Source of the DNA: an uncultured Tenacibaculum sp.
GTDB lineage: Bacteria; Bacteroidota; Bacteroidia; Flavobacteriales; Flavobacteriaceae
NCBI GenBank assembly: GCA_947498055.1
Contig: CANMJA010000001.1
Coordinates: 186,001 to 250,000 of the forward strand
Direction: 5' to 3'
Length of the DNA: 64,000 nucleotides
Part shown: positions 61,053 through 64,000 of the stretch, one piece after another
Numbering within the stretch: the first letter of the stretch is position 1
Layout of the letters: the number at the start of each line of letters is the position of its first letter
Program-made: the position numbers and the translations under genes
Notes under the pieces: generated by a model
Seen by the model: only the letters and a program-made list of their open reading frames with translations
What the model was told of the DNA's origin: nothing
Database searches by the model: none

Positions 61053-63617
61053 TTATAATGGTCTAAATCGTATTTTAACTTTATAATGTTTCCAAGCATA
61101 ATCAATAAAAGTTTGAATGTTTGTTAAAGATTTATTAGATAAAGGAATTTCTAATATATATGTCCCTTCTAAAAGCTTTCCATCCAACTCTTTTAAATAT
61201 TTATTAGAACGTATTTTTGTGCCTACTTTATATTTTGAAACAAATTCTTTTAAATACTTCTCAAAAGTAGCAAATTTAATTTTTCCTAAATCCGTCGCTT
61301 TTCTTGATACAATTTCTTTCAGAACATCATTGTAACTATCTAGTCTTTTTCCATTAGCTAAATGAATTTCGTTAAATTTATACCATTTGTTGTCCCTAGC
61401 TTTCCTATTAAAATCATTCCCTCTTTTAAATAATGCTTTTATTTCTTCCCATGTAAATTTTCTTCCTTTTTTAGTTGACAAATCTTCAATGAATTCTGCA
61501 ACTTCTTCTATTACATCATCTGTGTATTCACCGCTTCTTAAAGCGTCATCGACTAAATTCTTAAGATTATTACCATATTTATTAAAAAGATTTAATGTCG
61601 GTTCAGCTATTCTTCTTACTATTCTCGTATACACAATATTTCCCTCCCTGACTACTACATACCAAAATTCTTTTGCACGCGGTATCTTTGAAACTGCGGA
61701 AAGTACTTTAGCTCCTCCTTTAAAAATTATAGCACCTGGTACTACAGCTAGTATTATTCCTCCAGCAGCTTTCCAACGAGCAACTTGATTTCCATCAAAA
61801 TCTTTTCCATCAATTATTATTTTAAAATCTTCAATAGGCAATACATAACGACCTAAGGTTTTTGCGCCTGCTTTAGCTCCAAGAATAAACATTAATTCTA
61901 GCTCATCTTTTGTGCTACTTACTGGCTTTAATAAATACCTAGACCATTCTTCCTCTCCTTTAAATTTTATATAGTGAAACTTATAGTTATGATTTTCTAT
62001 ACCATATACATTAAAATGTCCGTTTTTGTCAAGAATTAATATATTAGGACTTTCAAGTATTTTTGATCCATCCTCCATTTGATACATTGTATAAGAACCA
62101 TTCCTCGCAATATGTGTGTAAGCTTGATCATTTCTATTATTTAATTTTCCTCTACTTGATTTGAATTTAAAAGTTCTTTCTAACCCTCCTAATTGTGTTT
62201 GACCCCTAATATAATCTTTAGCTACTTCAGATATTTTTCCACCTACCTTATTTTGATCTCCAAAACGCCTTAAATCATTCGCTTCGTTTTCATTCTCATA
62301 CAACCATTTCTTTTGACTAGCATCTGTAATTTTAAGATCACGAATCATTTTCTCTACCAAACCACCATCTGCTATTCTATTTGTGTAATTTCTTTTTGTA
62401 GAGTTATAAACATTAGGATTTGGGTTTGTTCGTGTTATATTTAACATATTCTGCATTTCAATTGCATCTGAAGCGTTGTTATTCAACCACTTTAATTGAT
62501 CTGCATTGATGATTTTTAACTCAGAAACTAAAAAATCCACACTTTTATTTGCATTAATCGGAGTGCTATTTAACAATCTAGTCAATTCTGCATCTATTAA
62601 TCTTGCATGCTTATTTAGAGCGTCTTTAACTTTAAAAGGATTACTCTTAAAGTCTCTTTTCCATATTACCGACCAATACGCATCTTCAAAAAGAGATAGC
62701 TCGTTCCCTTTATTTTTCTTAGCAAAATTTTCTAAAAAAGAGGTAGTAGCTCTATCTATAGAGCTATGGTATTTGTTAAAAATATTTTGAGCTGAAGGAT
62801 TTAGCGTATGGGGAGGTCTTGAATATTTTTTAAATTCTTCAAAATGAATTAAAAACTGTATCATGTCTAAACGATCCCATTCGTTAAAACCATTATAATA
62901 ATTGTTTTTATCTCTTAATACTTGATTTTCTAAACCTACAGGTTTTGCTAATATTTTAAGGATTTGTTTATGGTCAAATTCTTGATTTTTATGAGAACGA
63001 AATTGAGAAAGAATTCTGTTATATTCTCTGTTTACAGTATTTAAATCTTTTATGCTTCTTAAAGGGGTGTTACCTATTTTAAATTCAGGATATGCACTAA
63101 AGATAATATTGCCAGCTTTAATTTCTGCTTCCCTAATTTTTAATACTTTTAATGATTTCAAATTAGTTACTCCTTTTCGATTGCTATTGTCTCTTAGTCT
63201 ACCAAACTTATTTTTAACAGTAGGTAAGTTTCTATTGATGTTTTTTGTCTCTGAATCGGTAAATAAAAAATCTTTTGCTGTGTTAAAGGAAGTAAAAGAT
63301 TTATTGTACTTTGATTCTATAAAACGCTCTATAACTTTTGTTTGTTCGTTATACCATCTTCTAGCTCGCTCTCTAGCAGCTCTTCTGATATTAATCTCGT
63401 TCTGTAGGGCAGAATTAAATAAGTCGTTATTAAACTGAAATCTAATGTCAGGAATGTTTTCACAAGTACGGCACGGATTACCATCGCCTGCTATAGGATC
63501 GTCGTCTATATGAATGATACCTATAAATTCGTCTTGTGTTCCTCTATTTTGTGCGTATCCTGTACTTAAGCAAATCGAAAAGATTGCTAAACATAAGGTT
63601 AATATATATTTTTTCAT
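61053..63617 (-). CDS. Secreted polymorphic-toxin-like protein with C-terminal nuclease-like domain
   Basis: An 854-aa protein with a signal peptide (MKKYILTLCLAIFSICLSTGYAQ). The long N-terminal and middle part (about 24-560) is helical, with no recognised repeats. A hydrophobic segment (about 610-640, including GGIILAVVPGAIIFKGGAKVL) precedes the C-terminal toxin domain (about 735-854). That domain has NEIHLANGKRLDSY, the IVSRKATDLG motif and YILEIPLSNKS, a pattern seen in restriction-endonuclease-fold toxins of polymorphic toxin systems. There is no T9SS sorting domain. The hydrophobic stretch may aid delivery. It is likely antibacterial; the target is probably nucleic acid. Confidence 0.65.
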   Translation of the reverse strand: MKKYILTLCLAIFSICLSTGYAQNRGTQDEFIGIIHIDDDPIAGDGNPCRTCENIPDIRFQFNNDLFNSALQNEINIRRAARERARRWYNEQTKVIERFIESKYNKSFTSFNTAKDFLFTDSETKNINRNLPTVKNKFGRLRDNSNRKGVTNLKSLKVLKIREAEIKAGNIIFSAYPEFKIGNTPLRSIKDLNTVNREYNRILSQFRSHKNQEFDHKQILKILAKPVGLENQVLRDKNNYYNGFNEWDRLDMIQFLIHFEEFKKYSRPPHTLNPSAQNIFNKYHSSIDRATTSFLENFAKKNKGNELSLFEDAYWSVIWKRDFKSNPFKVKDALNKHARLIDAELTRLLNSTPINANKSVDFLVSELKIINADQLKWLNNNASDAIEMQNMLNITRTNPNPNVYNSTKRNYTNRIADGGLVEKMIRDLKITDASQKKWLYENENEANDLRRFGDQNKVGGKISEVAKDYIRGQTQLGGLERTFKFKSSRGKLNNRNDQAYTHIARNGSYTMYQMEDGSKILESPNILILDKNGHFNVYGIENHNYKFHYIKFKGEEEWSRYLLKPVSSTKDELELMFILGAKAGAKTLGRYVLPIEDFKIIIDGKDFDGNQVARWKAAGGIILAVVPGAIIFKGGAKVLSAVSKIPRAKEFWYVVVREGNIVYTRIVRRIAEPTLNLFNKYGNNLKNLVDDALRSGEYTDDVIEEVAEFIEDLSTKKGRKFTWEEIKALFKRGNDFNRKARDNKWYKFNEIHLANGKRLDSYNDVLKEIVSRKATDLGKIKFATFEKYLKEFVSKYKVGTKIRSNKYLKELDGKLLEGTYILEIPLSNKSLTNIQTFIDYAWKHYKVKIRFRPL

Positions 63618-63623
63618 GGCTTT

Positions 63624-64000
63624 TTATTTTTTTATAATTACTCTTGTTTTTCTTTGGTTGTTTACAAACACACTTACTACATACGTGCCTTTTTTAAGAT
63701 TACTGCCGTCTAAAAAGTAGCGATAGTCTCCTTTTTCTTGTATTTTATTATCGGCTATTACTTCTTTTATGTTTCCCTGTAAATCGTTTAACTGTACCTT
63801 TATGGTTGCTTGTTCTGCTAATACATAAGAGATAATTAAATCTTCTTGAAAAGGATTAGGATATAGTTTTATAAAATTATCTTCTTGCTGTGCTAATGCA
63901 ATTAAAGCATCGTTAGAAAGTTCTTTATCGGTATTGGTAAAGGTTTCTTTTTTCTTTAAAACCAAACGTAAAGGAGCACCTGCCTCGTTCCAATTTTTAA
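63624..64000 (-). CDS. C-terminus of a T9SS-sorted protein (cut by the window end)
   Basis: The minus-strand frame stays open to 64000 and ends at 63624. It reads WNEAGAPLRLVLKKKE near the window edge, then the type A sorting domain: LYPNPF, LIISYVLAEQATIKVQLNDLQG, and the final KGTYVVSVFVNNQRKTRVIIKK. Such a C-terminal domain directs export by the type IX secretion system and surface attachment. The body of the protein lies outside the window. It stops only 6 nt before the toxin gene start, so the two are probably co-transcribed. Confidence 0.85.
   Translation of the reverse strand, partial: KNWNEAGAPLRLVLKKKETFTNTDKELSNDALIALAQQEDNFIKLYPNPFQEDLIISYVLAEQATIKVQLNDLQGNIKEVIADNKIQEKGDYRYFLDGSNLKKGTYVVSVFVNNQRKTRVIIKK

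Larger units (their letters stand above)
22331..64000. mobile_element. CTnDOT-type integrative conjugative element (element 2), right end not in window
   Basis: It begins at the tRNA-derived repeat with an integrase and carries traE-F-G-I-J-K-L-M-N-O-Q, ParA and DUF3408 genes, mobA-mobB-mobC and RadC. This is a nearly complete Bacteroidetes ICE backbone; traP and traH were not found. A third copy of the 48-bp att repeat was not seen up to 64000, so the right boundary is unknown. The toxin array after about 56388 may be cargo or host DNA. The end coordinate given is only the window limit. Confidence 0.7.

Noticed and set aside
61117..63438. Plus-strand frames opposite the 854-aa toxin gene
   Set aside because: They lie antisense to a gene with a clear signal peptide and toxin domain, with no start signals of their own.
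63624..63965. T9SS domain protein as a complete 113-aa gene
   Set aside because: The apparent start is TTG and the frame continues open with protein-like sequence to the window end, so it is the C-terminus of a longer protein.
1..64000. CRISPR array or insertion sequence
   Set aside because: No regularly spaced repeats and no transposase-like protein were seen; the direct repeats found are att copies, regulatory motifs or the effector fragment.

Overview
The window is AT-rich DNA from a member of the Bacteroidota, almost certainly a marine-type Flavobacteriaceae (Tenacibaculum/Polaribacter-like). The reasons are TAnnTTTG-type -7 promoter boxes, TonB-linked outer-membrane proteins, a type IX secretion sorting domain, a Bacteroidetes-style TssD (Hcp) and a CTnDOT-type tra/mob gene set. 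The genus cannot be fixed from the sequence alone.

Region 1 (1-10838) is ordinary chromosome: a double TonB-domain protein, a GAF-domain protein, a large outer-membrane beta-barrel protein, the ribosome-assembly GTPases Der and Era, and a choice-of-anchor-type lipoprotein. It ends at an initiator tRNA-fMet (10838-10910) with its own promoter and terminator.

Region 2 (10867-22330, 11.46 kb) is a compact island bounded by 48-bp direct repeats of the tRNA 3' half. It carries a tyrosine recombinase, a small unknown protein, a two-gene Avs-like STAND NTPase/nuclease defence module and an AbiE type IV toxin-antitoxin pair. It has no transfer genes, so it looks like a defence island that needs outside help to move between cells.

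Region 3 (22331 to the window end) starts with the second tRNA-derived repeat and a second, closely related integrase. It is an integrative conjugative element (ICE) whose right end is not seen. In order it holds: a regulatory region with an XRE repressor; a lipoprotein/membrane operon; an Hcp (TssD)-metallopeptidase-immunity cassette; small ICE genes with RadC; the leftward tra operon (traE-F-G-I-J-K-L-M-N-O-Q); a rightward cargo block made of an uncharacterised three-gene unit (coiled-coil protein, RNase H, UvrD-type helicase with nuclease insert) and an ABC-three-component (ABC-3C) system; leftward ParA/DUF3408/TraD-like genes; a hairpin-rich oriT candidate; and rightward mobA-mobB-mobC.

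Region 4 (56388-64000), to the right of mobC, is a leftward toxin/immunity array: a secreted 854-aa toxin-like protein, several probable immunity or orphan genes separated by terminators, and the C-terminus of a T9SS-sorted protein cut by the window edge. Whether this is ICE cargo or host chromosome is not resolved.

Together the two tandem elements carry four defence or defence-like modules (Avs, AbiE, RNase H/UvrD-nuclease, ABC-3C) and two antibacterial toxin modules (Hcp-linked peptidase, secreted toxin array). The best candidate for an undescribed system is the 42595-46385 operon, followed by the Hcp cassette.
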